Below, one piece after another: positions 44,461 through 55,797 of a DNA stretch of 64,000 bases. The stretch comes from Angiostrongylus vasorum (Eukaryota > Nematoda > Chromadorea > Rhabditida > Metastrongylidae): the NCBI GenBank assembly GCA_018806985.1, contig JADANN010000184.1, forward strand, positions 1-64,000. The letters are read 5' to 3'. The position numbers and the translations under genes were made by a program. Below the pieces are notes generated by a model. The model worked only from the letters and a program-made list of their open reading frames with translations. It was not told the DNA's origin and did no database searches. Within the stretch, counting starts at the first letter, position 1. Each line of letters opens with the position of its first letter.

Positions 44461-45600
44461 GTGAGGCATCCGGCATCATTTCACGTGCTCCAGATTCAGT
44501 AATCCCTCGGAGCAAACAGCTAAATGCTTTTTCCTATTTCTCTTCCATTCTGCCTTTCCTTGTGGGTTTTGTCGTATTATTAACATTTCCGCTCTTACAC
44601 TGCAATGTTTTAAACATTTACATTCTTTGACCGTCTTCTAGCGCCAACAGTAGTGCATCAAGAAGAGACGTCGTAACCGATGAGCGTTGTTCCTGTGTGT
44701 TGCACTACTTCACTTGGACACGCAGAGATGGGGAATAAAGATAAATAGGTAGGGCTTAGTACCTAGTTAGATTTTCTTTTTTTTGGGTTACGGGGAATTA
44801 CAGATGGTAGTTGGTTTCTGGTAAACCTTTGTTATTGCGCTTAGTATCGAGAAAATAACTAACAATATTCTTAACTACTAACTTCCGTTTAACTTTGGCT
44901 TGAGTAGTCATTTTTTTTATATCCATGAGATTGCACGAGATATGTGATTTTTTATTGACGCTAACTTTTTCGGAGCCTTCGCGCTTCCCTGAACTAATGA
45001 CGCGAGTTTAGCAATCACAGTGTTTTTGTCTGCATCGTGGAAACCCATGAGAACAACAAAGTAACTAGTAGTGGTCGTCTCTGGAACTGCTCTAGATGTT
45101 GTTTTTAGTCCTCAACAACTGTTCCGTCTTTGTCCACTATCATTTCTGTGCTTTGATATGATAGGCCACATGTTTCTAAGATTCAGAGATCCTCGCCTAT
45201 CCTTACGAGTTGGTCAGTGGTTTAATTATACAGGGTCCAATTATGACAGAACCCTCAGTGAGCTCTGGTTGGTTAGTAGTGATGACGATCCCGAAGACAG
45301 TGCGAAGGACGAACCATGTCCTGATTTGAGCGGAGAATATGCTGACTCTTCAGTAAGTGCTTTCGGGTACTTCATAATCCGATTTCTTGAATTTTTTCCC
45401 TGCCCTTCTATTACCGTTTTTCGCCTTCTGGTCGTGGTCTTTCGGGTCATCGACTGACGTTTCTAGAGTTGAGGGTCCTTTTCAATCAACTACCACTCCA
45501 GAATGGTTATGTAGAACGTCGAGACATGAAAGGCGATGTGACTTGTTGCTGTCAAAGAAGCAAATAACTACTGAAATTTTTTCCTTGATATAGATCTTCC
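44461..45600 (+). CDS. Exon-like segments of an unrecognised gene
   Basis: Candidate pieces: 44461 after TTTCTGTTTTCAG (EASGIISRAPDSVIPRSKQ); 44642-44738 after CGTCTTCTAG (SSASRRDVVTDERC, ending TAA overlapping AATAAA); and 45234-45352, after ATTATACAG and before a strong donor TCA/GTAAGT, which reads TLSELWLVSSDDDPEDSAKD, a strongly acidic stretch. I could not join them in phase, so they may belong to different genes or be partly wrong. The 45.2 kb piece is the best candidate. Confidence 0.35.
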
Positions 45601-45784
45601 TAATATTTTGTTTTTGCATAGTTTAGGTAAATGACTTCTAGTCATCAAATGGTTTCTATGCTCATGGGGGGTTGCGGCTACCTGGATCCATTTTTTGGTC
45701 GGTGACTCCATAACAGAAGTATTATGAATTTAACGTTGTTTTGCGGTATTTCATTGTTCATTACTGGTTGCACGAGATTGTGCT

Positions 45785-46035
45785 CCTGAGATCGTTTCCC
45801 TTAAAGGGTGATTGTTGATGGCACCTATAAAATACGGAGAAATGTGAGCGAAGGACCAGCAACGTGGTGTGGTGAACACTTTGGCTCCAGAAAAAAAGTA
45901 GTAACGGATTCGATTGGCTCCGCGTACACCTGCCGTCGTGAGTTTTGCAAATATTTTGGCACCACTGTGTCTGTGTCTCACGTCATATCCTACCATGAAA
46001 AAAAGAATAAGCAGCAGAGAAAAAGTGGTTACTTT
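45785..46035 (+). repeat. Family C repeat, degenerate
   Basis: GGGTGATTGTTGATGGCACC, GGACCAGCAACGTGGTGTGGTGAAC, CACCTGCCGTCGTGAGTTTTGCAAATATTTT and CCTACCATGAAAAAAAGAATAAGCAG show the family order with many changes. Confidence 0.65.
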
Positions 46036-46524
46036 GTGGTTTTCTAATAGTTGCTCAGTTCTAAGTTTTCCCACTCCTTGTTTACATACTTCTCAATGTA
46101 TTCAAATAGATAACTATTAAGGTTAGAGAGCCACTACTATTAGTGCTGGATTGCGATCGCCACATGGTGTATTTTGAACGTGCAAGTGAAGGATCTTTTT
46201 GGACTTCCACTCATTGACCCACGTTCTGCCATATTATTTCTGCCCGTTTGGGCGGTGTGTGCTCACAGGAAAGTTTCTATGGTTTGCTCTGCACCACCAA
46301 TTGTGTGTTCCACACGGCCGGATTCAGATCCTCCGTCGTTTTTTTTTATTTCATGGTGTTCTTGCTGAAAAATCACTTGTGGGATGTTCTAGTATGCAGT
46401 TTCTATGTTCTAGTGTTCTATGTGCTAACGATCTCTCTAGTGATTCTAAGTGGAAGCATTTCTGGTTTCTTAAAATGACAACGAAGGAACCTTGCTGATT
46501 TTTTCAGAGATAATCGTAATATGG

Positions 46525-46705
46525 ATTGTCGATCCTGGGATTGGTTTACTCTTAGCTAGGTTTCCTGCTGGAAAAGCCGGACTCCTTCTCAGCTTGGGAG
46601 ATGCTGCCAGGGGGATGAGTCCGCCGCTGTATATCGCAGCGGGAGACGTAGGAACACCGCCTGGCCGCGGTTAGTCGGTGAACCATTGGGTGGTCTGATG
46701 AGTAC
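46525..46705 (+). repeat. Family A repeat, 3' half
   Basis: GATCCTGGGATTGGTTTACTCTTAGCTAGGTTTCC through CTTCTCAGCTTGGGAGATGCTGCCAGGGGGATGAG to GGTGAACCATTGGG. 5' half absent. Confidence 0.75.
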
Positions 46706-47225
46706 ACGAATCCATTTGTGTTCTTTTTTGACACATTCTAGTTTCTTCCTCTCTGTCTCACCTAAGGCATTTTTCTCTCGTTGCCTTTCCTTTCTTCCTC
46801 CATTTCATTCATCCATTCTTTTTCCTAATACCTTACAATCTGCCTCTATCTTTTATATCATCAAGCAGGCTTCTAATCGTATTTGTTGAATTGGGAAGAC
46901 AATATGTGTTTGAGACTGTGCCGGATGTTCATCGTTTTTCGTTTTTTAAATCTGATTTCTTTCACTCTTTAATACATGCAGTTAAGTAGTGTAGTTTAGC
47001 CTCGGTGGCAAAACGCACTTTCAACAAATTCACCTTCCCGCTCCATTTTCTCTTCCAATTTTTATCAGCCGACTGTCGAGTGCCACAGATGCAGAGCAGC
47101 ACTGTCAGCTCGGATATTTTCATGAATGATGATGGCTACTAGGAACTCTGCCTGTGTCGCCGACGACCGTAGAATTTCCACTCATCAAAAAACGCTTTAA
47201 ACGGCGAAGGTGCTTCCCAACACTT
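46706..47225. other. No feature supported
   Basis: Pyrimidine-rich plus strand; no repeat or exon recognised. Confidence 0.4.
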
Positions 47226-47227
47226 AC

Positions 47228-47369
47228 AACAAGAGTGCTGTGCTCAACCTTCGGAATTCCGTCTCCAGTAGTGAACTGAAAAACTCTTCCAAACATGCCA
47301 TCACTGTGGCAGTCGAGGACGACTGTGAATAATTTCATACATTGATGTCCGAAAGCGAAGTCATGATAG
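47228..47369 (-). CDS. Possible exon, product unknown
   Basis: Minus frame after a possible acceptor (GTGAAACATAG) reads YHDFAFGHQCMKLFTVVLDC and later FTTGDGIPKVEHSTLV, ending at a strong donor (GTT/GTAAGT). An internal GTTTTTCAG could be the true acceptor, leaving a 48-base exon. The Cys-containing, hydrophobic composition suggests an extracellular or folded domain, but no family is recognised. Confidence 0.4.
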
Positions 47370-47879
47370 GCTATGTTTCACGGATGCCTCGCCAATCAGA
47401 CGATTGCGCACCTAATGTGCTAGGTAACCAGCGCTCTTCTGGAAACAAATTCGTTTCAAAAAAAAGCGCTACAAACACACTCAGTTAGTTCGCTCAGTCG
47501 TAGCTAAGCTCTCTCATTGATATGACCGATCCTCTGAGATATTGATGTGCCGTATCGAACTATTGTAAATTTATGCCCATTTTATTTCAAATAACTAACA
47601 GTTTTCCACAGCAGTATCAGACAAATCTCAACGACATGTCGCACGACAAACGGAATTGTAAAAATTGGAACACAATACTTTGCCTCATCCAGTATACTCA
47701 TCGAAGCTCTCCCCATATCTCAAGCACTTTCAAACATTATTGCCCAAAAGATTTCAACAACTACGTATCATTTGAGAATTTCCTCTCAATGGTACAGTTC
47801 CTATTTCGATTAATAGGACTTACTACAACCTGAGTATACGGAAAGGAAGCTCGAGAACACAATATCTATAAGCGTATGC

Positions 47880-48050
47880 ATAGGAATTTGTGAGGGCGCT
47901 GTGCACTACGTTGGTTTCCCTCATTTGTCGAGAATCACAAGCATCACGTCTTTCGTTCAATGTCTTAGCGATGAGTTCAGACAACCAGTATGCATATTTC
48001 TGCAATAAACTTGACACCGTGCTCAATGACTCTCGTTCGGCGGTTGTCTC
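47880..48050 (-). CDS. Possible exon, product unknown
   Basis: After GTAATTTTAAG the minus frame is open for over 50 codons: TTAERESLSTVSSLLQKYAY, then WLSELIAKTLNERRDACDS. It looks helical and coding. It may belong to the same minus-strand gene as the 47.2 and 50.1 kb pieces; phase joining was not established. Confidence 0.4.
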
Positions 48051-48244
48051 TTAAAATTACCACGTGCCAAGCTGATTTATAAAACTTAATTTACGAGAAC
48101 ACGTGATTGATCTTCGACTGCAAACATTGCATGGAACTTTACACTTTCCTAAATTGTGCGAAATGGAAATTCCATAAAATTGTTCTCTCAATAGTGCAGA
48201 TAATAACACTGACTACGTTTCCATTAATATGTGTAGTCATCAAA

Positions 48245-48715
48245 GATCAACAGAACTAGCTGAGAGACAGGCGAAACGAAGGACCCGCATGGTGTGGTGG
48301 TGAGCGCGCTACTCCTCGGAAAGGACAATAGCGCGTTCGTTCCCCCACCATAGGCACCTGCGGTCCAGAGTTTTGCAAATATCTCAGCATCATTAAAGTT
48401 ATATTTCGCAACGCATACCCTGCCGCTAAAAAGAGTAGGCAGTAAATAAAAAGGTTAAAATTGTGATTATAACTATAGCTTCAGCTTAACTGGGTCCAAT
48501 GCCGATTTTGGTTTCCCAGATCAGTCCCGTTGACGGGTGATTGCTGATGGCAAAAAGATCGATAGAACTAGCTGAGAAACAAGCGAAACAAGGACCCGCA
48601 TGGTGTGGTGGTGAACGCGTTACTCCCCGGAAAAGGACAATAGCGCGTTCGTTCCCAGCATAGGCACCTGCGGTCCAGAGTTTTGCAAATATATCAGCTT
48701 CGTTTCATTTAGAAT
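48245..48715 (+). repeat. Tandem dimer of family C
   Basis: Two heads in the same orientation 312 bases apart (GAACTAGCTGAGA at 48253 and 48565), sharing GGACCCGCATGGTGTGGTGGTGA, GCGCGTTCGTTCCC and CCTGCGGTCCAGAGTTTTGCAAATAT. The unit between them includes the GTAGGCAGTAAATAAAAAGG tail and TTGACGGGTGATTGCTGATGG, so 312 bases is probably the full family C length. Confidence 0.85.
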
Positions 48716-48814
48716 AGTTTATAAGGAACCAGGAATCATGAAATCCTCAAGAACGTAGTTCACTGTTTTGTTGATTGGAAAATACAATGTCGTTACCTTA
48801 TTTTCAATGTATCA

Positions 48815-49150
48815 ATAAACTGACGTTTCGGCGAGTTTCGTCTTCATCAAAGCATATAATGGCCAAATTGATTGTAATCTACCCAGTCAAACACCTCGAT
48901 AACCAAAGAGGTAATTCTAAATCAAGATTTCAATCGCTTTGAAAACAAAACGTTGAAACCATTAAAATCATTTGTTCTCAATGCCACTGAAATCACAGTT
49001 CGTGTTTCTTCTGTCTTGATCATGGAGGTGCATGACTGAGAAGACTGCTGGCAACTTGACCTTTTCAGGCTCTGGGAAAGGTGAAATTTGCCGAAACGTC
49101 GGCTTGTTCATGAATACAGAATAAAGTAACAAACTTGTGCTTGCTCATCA
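48815..49150. repeat. Inverted pair of PLE terminal repeats, no coding part
   Basis: Left piece reversed (hammerhead-like motif 48853-48820, then TTTCAATCGC..), right piece forward (motif 49069-49103, then GAATACAGAATAAAGTAACAAACTTGTG). They face each other across about 220 bases of 3' UTR-like sequence. All RT and endonuclease sequence is missing. Confidence 0.7.
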
Positions 49151-49245
49151 AGGAAACAGTGAATTGCTCGACCAATGCCGAGGTTCATAGAAAGTCTGTC
49201 GTGGGAACTACTCAAGGACATAGTCTATCCGACACAATCGTAACA

Positions 49246-49600
49246 TTATTTAGATATTCTAGCAAATCGTACAAGTGACACGGAAATGTCGCAGCGAATG
49301 TAACATATATTCCTGAATAAAGTTTCCAATTCACGCCAGTTACTTAAAACATCTACTGTGCACTGACGGACAATGTCCACGAGCACGTCGATAAAAATCG
49401 CTACACCACTACATTTTACAAAAAAGGAACACCGAACACTAGGCACAGAAACTCCCATGAAAATGCAGCACGAATGATAACGTGGCCACTTACGAATGCA
49501 AATAAACGAAGCACTAATTGAGGAGGTAGTCACTAATTCGATGATCTTCACTAGGTGAGTACCAAGGTCGTTTTTTCTCGATATAATTAACTGAAACAAA
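49246..49600 (-). CDS. Open frame with possible exon, product unknown
   Basis: A 117-codon minus frame. The better part is GVAIFIDVLVDIVRQCTVDV and LSNWRELETLFRNIC (49420-49310), preceded by AAAATGTAG and containing GTAACT, a possible donor. It may be an exon of the same minus-strand gene as 50.05-50.23 kb. No family recognised. Confidence 0.35.
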
Positions 49601-50041
49601 TTATCACACTCTAACTTCCTACTACCATAACTTACAAAGTTTAGTTGACCTTTACCTTTACAAGTACTTTACTAAAGAAAAGCCAAATTGGACAACCGTC
49701 AGCAACACCTCCATCTACGATATAACTTCAATAGTGGGCGGCAGATTCAGTAACGACTGGTGTAGAAGAACTGCCGGATCGGACAGAAGATCAAATGTTT
49801 CAACGTCTTCCCTCTAGTCGCTTCACCACACTAGTTACCTTAGTCGATCACACTGTAGGAATTCAAATTTCTGTTTGCCAACCCCTGTCTCATTCAGAAA
49901 GTTTCTCTGAAATTCTTTCACGAAAAAAAAGTACAATCCTACCAAATACCTCAATGTTGCTTTCGAAAGTAAAACTAAAAGATAAAACCGCTCAGAAGTA
50001 CCCTCACTTCGAACACGAGTCATAAAAGGTCACCTAGTGCA

Positions 50042-50232
50042 CTATTTAGAAGCCGTATAGGTAAATAGCAGGTAGAAATTACTATCGTACAAGGAGCATG
50101 TAGAATTGACGTATCGGCCATCGAAAATGAAATGAACAACCTGGTCCTCAGCGATGTCCACCACCTCACCAAAGCCACTGCTTTCAATCCAGCCAAACTC
50201 GTGTAACATTTTTCTCGGGAACTTCACAATTT
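50042..50232 (-). CDS. Possible exon, product unknown
   Basis: Begins after GCAGTTCAG (acceptor at 50233-50235) and reads IVKFPRKMLHEFGWIESSGF, then GEVVDIAEDQVVHFIFDGRY, with high coding character. The stop at 50042-50044 lies in less convincing sequence, and donors at CAG/GTTGTT or TTTG/GTGAGG are possible. It resembles a conserved globular domain, but I cannot name it. Confidence 0.45.
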
Positions 50233-50339
50233 CTGAACTGCTTTCGTCAGTTCAAGCACCATCGATGCCTCAAGAATCGAATGCAGAGATAATGTACAAT
50301 AATAAAATAGTAATGAATGAGTAATATCTGTATCCCCCA

Positions 50340-50520
50340 CAGTTCCGCAACGGCAGCGACTGCATGTGGTGTCGACGACCTGGGGGCAGACTTTGGCCAG
50401 GCTGACTTTGGGACTCCAGGGAAATGCATTGGCTAAGCCAGCAAAACTCTGAAAAAAGTGGGGATTATGCTGGGGTCCGCACTACAGTGAGGTCAGGCCA
50501 TCCAAGTATCCAAGTAAGTG
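50340..50520 (-). repeat. Family A repeat, 5' half
   Basis: Reverse copy: CGACCTGGGGGCAGACTTTGGCCAGGCTGAC through GGGGATTATGCTGGGGTCCGCAC to GGCCATCCAAGTATCCAAGTAAGT. Confidence 0.75.
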
Positions 50521-50849
50521 ATATCTGTGTATATGTTCTTATGAACTGCCCTTGGAGTTCAAATAACTAAATCCATATTTGAATTAAATAGACAAATTTA
50601 ATTTGAAATAACTTGGATCTAAACAAGTTTTAAGGGACCAAATCCGGAAGGATGAATGCGTCACTATCACACGTGATACGTCACCTTATCTCACTATAAT
50701 TTTTTTGATGCACGTCGCCATGTGGTTTCACTCATCATCCTTCGTGAAGAACACACAGGTGGTCCATCGGCAATGTGGGTGGTTTTCCAAAATTGGCGTC
50801 TTTTCGTATGCTGGATCCTCATTAACACTACGTAATCTACCGAATTGTG

Positions 50850-51010
50850 GGACTACTGTTACATATGATACGTCGGGGCTCCGAGAACGGCGAAGTCGCC
50901 GAATCGTCGGCCATTGAACAAGGACATCAACAACAACGATATAGCATCTATACCAACCGCTCTTCGGCTAAAAAAGGGCAGTTTGTAAGAACATATACAG
51001 ATATATCTTG
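50850..51010 (+). repeat. Single arm of the foldback element family
   Basis: Matches the right arm of the 22.75-23.06 kb element in order: GTGGGACTACTGTTAC, a hammerhead-like block at 50877-50912 (GAGAACGGCGAAGTCGCCGAATCGTC), GGCCATTGAACAAGGACATCAACAACAACGA and TTTGTAAGAACATATA. The motif is more diverged than in other copies. No left arm. Confidence 0.65.
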
Positions 51011-52200
51011 CGTGGTATATGTCAGTCTTTTAGGGTTATTAATGAGTAATATCGTTTGACAAAATCTCAAATGTTCAATGCAGTGCCTACCTTATATCTA
51101 TCAATATCGCAAAGAGCAAACGCCAAAAAGAAAACCGAACTCGCTGCACATTATCCTCCCAAGTTCACTGTAAAAATTCAACTCTAAGTGTTCATTATCA
51201 ACGTTGCAAAGTGCCAAGATAAAAAAGCAAATTAGCAGTTAGTACACATCTTTCCTATATTTGGGTGATCCGGGACCGCTTTCGCCATCTCATGGACACA
51301 TGACATCAAGCCTACAACAGGTGCAAGACCAAATTTTGTGAGCCAAGCCAAAATCACCGCTCTTAGTCCCTCGCATCAACCTGTTAACAATCCTATGTTA
51401 GAGTTAGTTTACAAAAAAACACCGCCTCAATATAACAGCTCGTAAGAGCTAGAAAGCGCCATTTGGAAATGGCCACAGTAATAAAACTTGAAATTTTCAG
51501 TTCCTACCATAAGACGATTGAGAGCATAAAACGATAAGAGTTCACAACATGTTTAAGACACTAAGATTTTCGGCATAGGTAACGAATATTTGAATATCAG
51601 CAATATTATCTGATCAGAAGCAACGGCAAATTCGATGAAATAATGAAAAATTGGAGTTTGAGTAATTCCCTCACTCCTTCTACATCACCAACTTGGCAAT
51701 CAGGGCATGCGCTTGAATGAAACATCTTCAGTTTACTTATTCAAAGGAACCTTTCGTTGTCAAGAACACGAAGCAAACCGATGCATTTTGATGTCAATGT
51801 TAAACGTTGTTCAACATCCAGAAGATCCTCAGAAGCATTTCATCCAAATACTTCTTTATCATCTCGTCCATGGATAGACTTCTAAAAAGTATAGGATTAG
51901 TTACAGGAGGATTTATTCTACATTCACCTATTCAAATTGCTACGACAAAGTCACCTAAGCAATGGAAGAATTCGATAATTTCTACTCAGAAAGATCAGTC
52001 AAAACGGCATAGCTTGACGACCTATTCGTGACTCCGTGCTCACCAGTGTAGTTAAAGTGAAGGATGACATTGGAAACGGGAAAAAAGAACGAACTGCTCC
52101 TGTTCCATAACCTACAAGAGCCAACTAAATAGTGCGCATGAGATGCCAATGGAGAATTAACTTGTACCTGCTCGCATTAGGCGGTGATTAACGGGACTAC
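51011..52200. other. No gene established
   Basis: AT-rich. A 74-codon plus ORF at 51807 has no family and no splice support. Confidence 0.35.
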
Positions 52201-52204
52201 ATGT

Positions 52205-52495
52205 GATAACGTATGAAGGGCGAGTGTGATGCAGTGGTCGGAGGCGCCCTGCAATGCACACATGGGATCCGTCCATGTGCCCAAGAATCACCAAGCCTTT
52301 CATCTATCCGGGGTAGGGCTACTTGGTACCAGACTTGTCTGGTAGGAGAGACCACTGGCTCGATACATCGGTAGGCCACCGCAAAGTCGTTGCAAAGGCC
52401 AGCTATGCTTTCAGTCATCGCCAAACGATGCTTAATGAAGTCCAATGCATACATAGTTCATCCTTCATGGATCGATCAATGCCGAGAGACTTTTT
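52205..52495 (+). repeat. Family B tRNA-derived SINE
   Basis: GTGTGATGCAGTGGTCGGAGGCGCCCTGCAATGCACACATGGGATCCGTCC head, ACTTGGTACCAGACTTGTCTGG, CTCGATACATCGGTAGGCCACCGC and ACGATGCTTAATGAAGTCCAATGCATAC. Full length. Confidence 0.85.
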
Positions 52496-52499
52496 TTTC

Positions 52500-53960
52500 A
52501 CATGTGGTAACGTATTAAACAACATGATTCACTGTGAATAAACTCACTCCACTATCGTCACCATGGTCCCCAAACGCCTCAAAAGTAGTAAACTGTTTCA
52601 TCACTCGTAGACCAGATTACTCACAAACCTCGCACTACTCGCAATGCTATCATCCTAAAGCAACAGACTATGACCTAACGGGGGCAACAAAATGAAACTA
52701 TCACGTACATACTTCTTCACTCTTTAGAAGCTGTTTTAACAAAACAAGTGAGCAATCGGTCCATCTGAAATCAGACATATTACTCTTCTATAATGGGTGG
52801 TAACCACCATATCAAAAGAAATATGGGGATAACGAAAACCTTCTTTAACTTTTATAAGAAAACTGTTAATTTCGCAAGCATCTGTAGAGATTGTTACACT
52901 TCTCGTGTGGTAAAAAAAAAGCAAAAAAAAGGTAATTCTTTCTCAACAGCTCAGAGCCTCGCCGCTGTAAAAAGTATTCCTGGAAACAAATTTACGATTT
53001 CAGGCAGGATTCCTGCTCAGGTAGGTTAACCAAGACAGAGAAGTTCGATTCTTCCATCTTGAAACCTAGCTAAATGTGAACCTGTCGCAGCTATCTGCAT
53101 TGTTCAAAGAGAAATTCGCTCGGACAGCGGAAATTTTCTATCTTCTCATAAATCCACAAATGCAGGCGATTACCTACTGTGATGGCTTGGGAACTCCTTA
53201 GCAATCTGTTTCAGGGATTCTAGAAAAAGTTTGCTCAGTCAACAAATTGTCAGCAAAATGAAGATTTTTCTGGGGCACCGAATCACATTCCAAGTTGAGA
53301 TCAGCTGTCTTATAATCTATATAAATGCCTACTTTAAATCTACAAAGCAATACCTATATTGAAAGCGCTTATGTGCTTGCAAGGCAACGTATTCCCCACT
53401 GAACACGGTAATTTGAGAGCAGGTTCCTTCTAAAAATTAATATGAAAATGGAGACAAAGTGATAAGAAGCCCAGGCACAAGTTTCTATGTCATGACAAAT
53501 CTTAGACATTAAATTTCCAAAATTAAAAAGGACTCACTGATTCGAAAGATGGGCGACTGCTAAACTTCAACTATGCGTCCCTAACAGCGATAAATTTTGT
53601 CCACAGTCACAAAGTTGTGTCTGAAACTGGCAATGTTCCGACAAATGATCCTGATCTTGGTCAGTAAATATACAACTAAATCAAAAGACCTGCTTTGACG
53701 AACTGGTCATAATAGGGTTGACATACATGGGAATGGCTTTGTTCTGACACGTCGAGTGCTAGACGAAGACCTGCTAACCGACATCGTACAGCGGTCTCCT
53801 TCATCAATAAGAGGCGTCAGTTGATATGTAACATAGAACAATTCTACGATACCTCATCATATGCTTCATCTTTTGATTATACTGTTAGCAGCCAAGTCTA
53901 TAAATAAGTAAAGCATTGAGATAATCAATTTCGCCTGATTACTAAAGACCGAGCAAATCC
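52500..53960. other. No gene established
   Basis: A plus stretch at 52793-53029 ends at CTCAG/GTAGGT and has a TTTACGATTTCAG acceptor-like site just before, so a short exon is possible. No protein similarity seen. Confidence 0.35.
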
Positions 53961-53966
53961 TCCTAT

Positions 53967-54250
53967 TCAATATTGGGCGTCTATAGACACGTCAGTTACA
54001 AATTTTGCTAAGACACTTCGATGACCCGTCCCTGTGATAGCACGAATATGAATTTTATGGCTGACGGTCTCAAAACTACAGAACAAATAAAGGAGGTGCT
54101 CGGGTTTCCACATTATGTTAAGACAGGCTATCTCAATGTATAAATATGTAGTATTGTAACGCTTACCATGAACCACAAAAATCTGTGAGATTTGCTGCGT
54201 GGTCCTTATCGACGGTTGATCGAAGAAAATTAAACACACGATCCCATAAA
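53967..54250 (-). CDS. Last two exons of an unrecognised gene
   Basis: Exon 54250-54167 follows ATACTATTTAG and ends at CATG/GTAAGC. Its frame reads LWDRVFNFLRSTVDKDHAAN and LTDFCGS. A 91-base intron ending TTGTTCTGTAG joins it in phase (2+1) to 54075-53967, reading FETVSHKIHIRAITGTGHRS and VLAKFVTDVSIDAQY, then TGA. Both sites are good and the joined 63 codons are open, so this is among the better gene models. The upstream part would lie beyond the family A insertion at 54.3-54.7 kb and was not identified. Family unknown. Confidence 0.5.
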
Positions 54251-54311
54251 CTAAATAGTATACAGTCAACAGAAATAAGAAATAACACAATTATAACAAA
54301 AGATATTAAGG

Positions 54312-54725
54312 AAATCCTCCCTAATGGTTTACCGCCTCACCGCGGATAGGAGGTGCTCCTTGGTGTTGGATTCCGATGTACAGCGGAGGGATTCGTCTCC
54401 CAGGCAGGGGCTCCCAGGCAGGATCTACCAAGCAGGGAAGGAGTCCGACGTTTCCATCAGGAAGCCTAGCTAAGAGTAAACCAAAGCCAGGATCCACCAC
54501 CGTCCTGGTATCAAAATCGCATGGTGGCAAATCTCCCACTGATCCACAAAGGGCTGCGACTGCCAGTGGTGGTGAAGTCTTGGGGCAGACTTTGGTCAGG
54601 CTGACCACGGGATTCCAGGGAACCGCGATGGCTTAACCAGCAAATCTCCCAAAAATGATGATTATGCTGGGGTCCGCACAACCAGTGAGGACGGGCCGTT
54701 CAAGTATCAAGTAAGTAAGTACTAA
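54312..54725 (-). repeat. Family A repeat, full length
   Basis: Reverse copy from CTAATGGTTTACCGCCTCACCGCGG to GGACGGGCCGTTCAAGTATCAAGTAAGTAAGTAC. A duplicated CAGGCAGG.. segment near 54400-54425 is specific to this copy. The AAGT tail is clearest here. Confidence 0.85.
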
Positions 54726-55180
54726 GGAAATATGTCCAACGATGGCATACTCGACGACGTTCCTCCACAACCTCTTGTAAATCGACTTTGATTTGAACGA
54801 AAAATGTCTCTCTTGTCCACTTTTTTCGTTTCGATTCCAACTAAATTTGCCTTCACAGGAATAAGTTGGAATCCGATGACAAAGTGCAGTGGAGACAGTA
54901 TTTGGACTGAACAAAGAACACTGGGTCTCCAAGAAAACACTTCAGTAATCTGGGTAAGGGAAAGAATTAAAGAATGAAGGACAAAAGTTCTGGTTGTATA
55001 ATGAAACTCATAAGTAGTTCTAATGAAATACCGCCTCACATCCCATGTTTCACCTACAGAATCTCGAAACATACATACCACTTAAGTTAGAAGAAGTGAC
55101 TGGTTCAACGAGAGCTTTGTTACACTACGCCATTCATCGTAGACGTTTTCAACAAAATGTGTTTGAAGACATAATTAACC
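54726..55180. other. No gene established
   Basis: Long minus ORF at 54722-55081 and a plus ORF at 55045 have no recognisable domain. An upstream exon of the 54 kb gene could be here. Confidence 0.35.
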
Positions 55181-55182
55181 TG

Positions 55183-55315
55183 GATACTTGTACGGTCCGT
55201 CGTCACTGGTTCTGCGGGCCCCAGCAAAACCTCCGTTTTTCTGAGATTTGCTGGTTAAGCTATGGTAGTTCCCTGGAATCTCGAGGTTAGCCTGGGCAAG
55301 GTCTGCACCAAGTCC
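55183..55315 (+). repeat. Family A repeat, 5' third
   Basis: CCTGGATACTTGTACGGTCCGTCGTCACTGGTTCTGCGGGCC through TTGCTGGTTAAGC to GAGGTTAGCCTGGGCAAGG. It stops where PLE endonuclease sequence begins. Confidence 0.75.
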
Positions 55316-55797
55316 TCACCACTACTGGCAAAATAGTTGGCGAAACAGGTAGACCGCTCTGCGTCCGCATAAAAGAACACCTAGTGAGTAAATCTAAATT
55401 GAAACCAAACACTCCACTAGGCGCGCATAGGATGCATGAACACAACGGAGGAGTAACTCCCACGTCCGACTTTCTATTAACCTCGGCTTTGATCAAGTAA
55501 TTCTTCGCATTCTTGTTGAGCAAACACGAGGTGTTATTTTTATTCTTTATTCACGAACAAGCTGACGTTTCGGCGGATTTCGCCTTCCTCAGAGCTTGGG
55601 AAAGGTCAATTTGACAGCAATCTATGCGGCCAAACACCTCCATAACCAAACAAAGAAAACGCTGAACCAAGATTTCAACCACATTGAACACAACTTTGCA
55701 CACTCATCGCTTTCTATGAGGGCTTCCATTGGGTGTTATAAAAATTATGAGTATTAAAAAAAATTAAAGTTAGATATCGAAATAAGGAAAAAGCACC

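Noticed and set aside
54722..55081. 119-codon minus ORF as a gene
   Set aside because: Overlapping ORFs in two frames, no splice partner, no recognised domain; kept only as an unresolved region.
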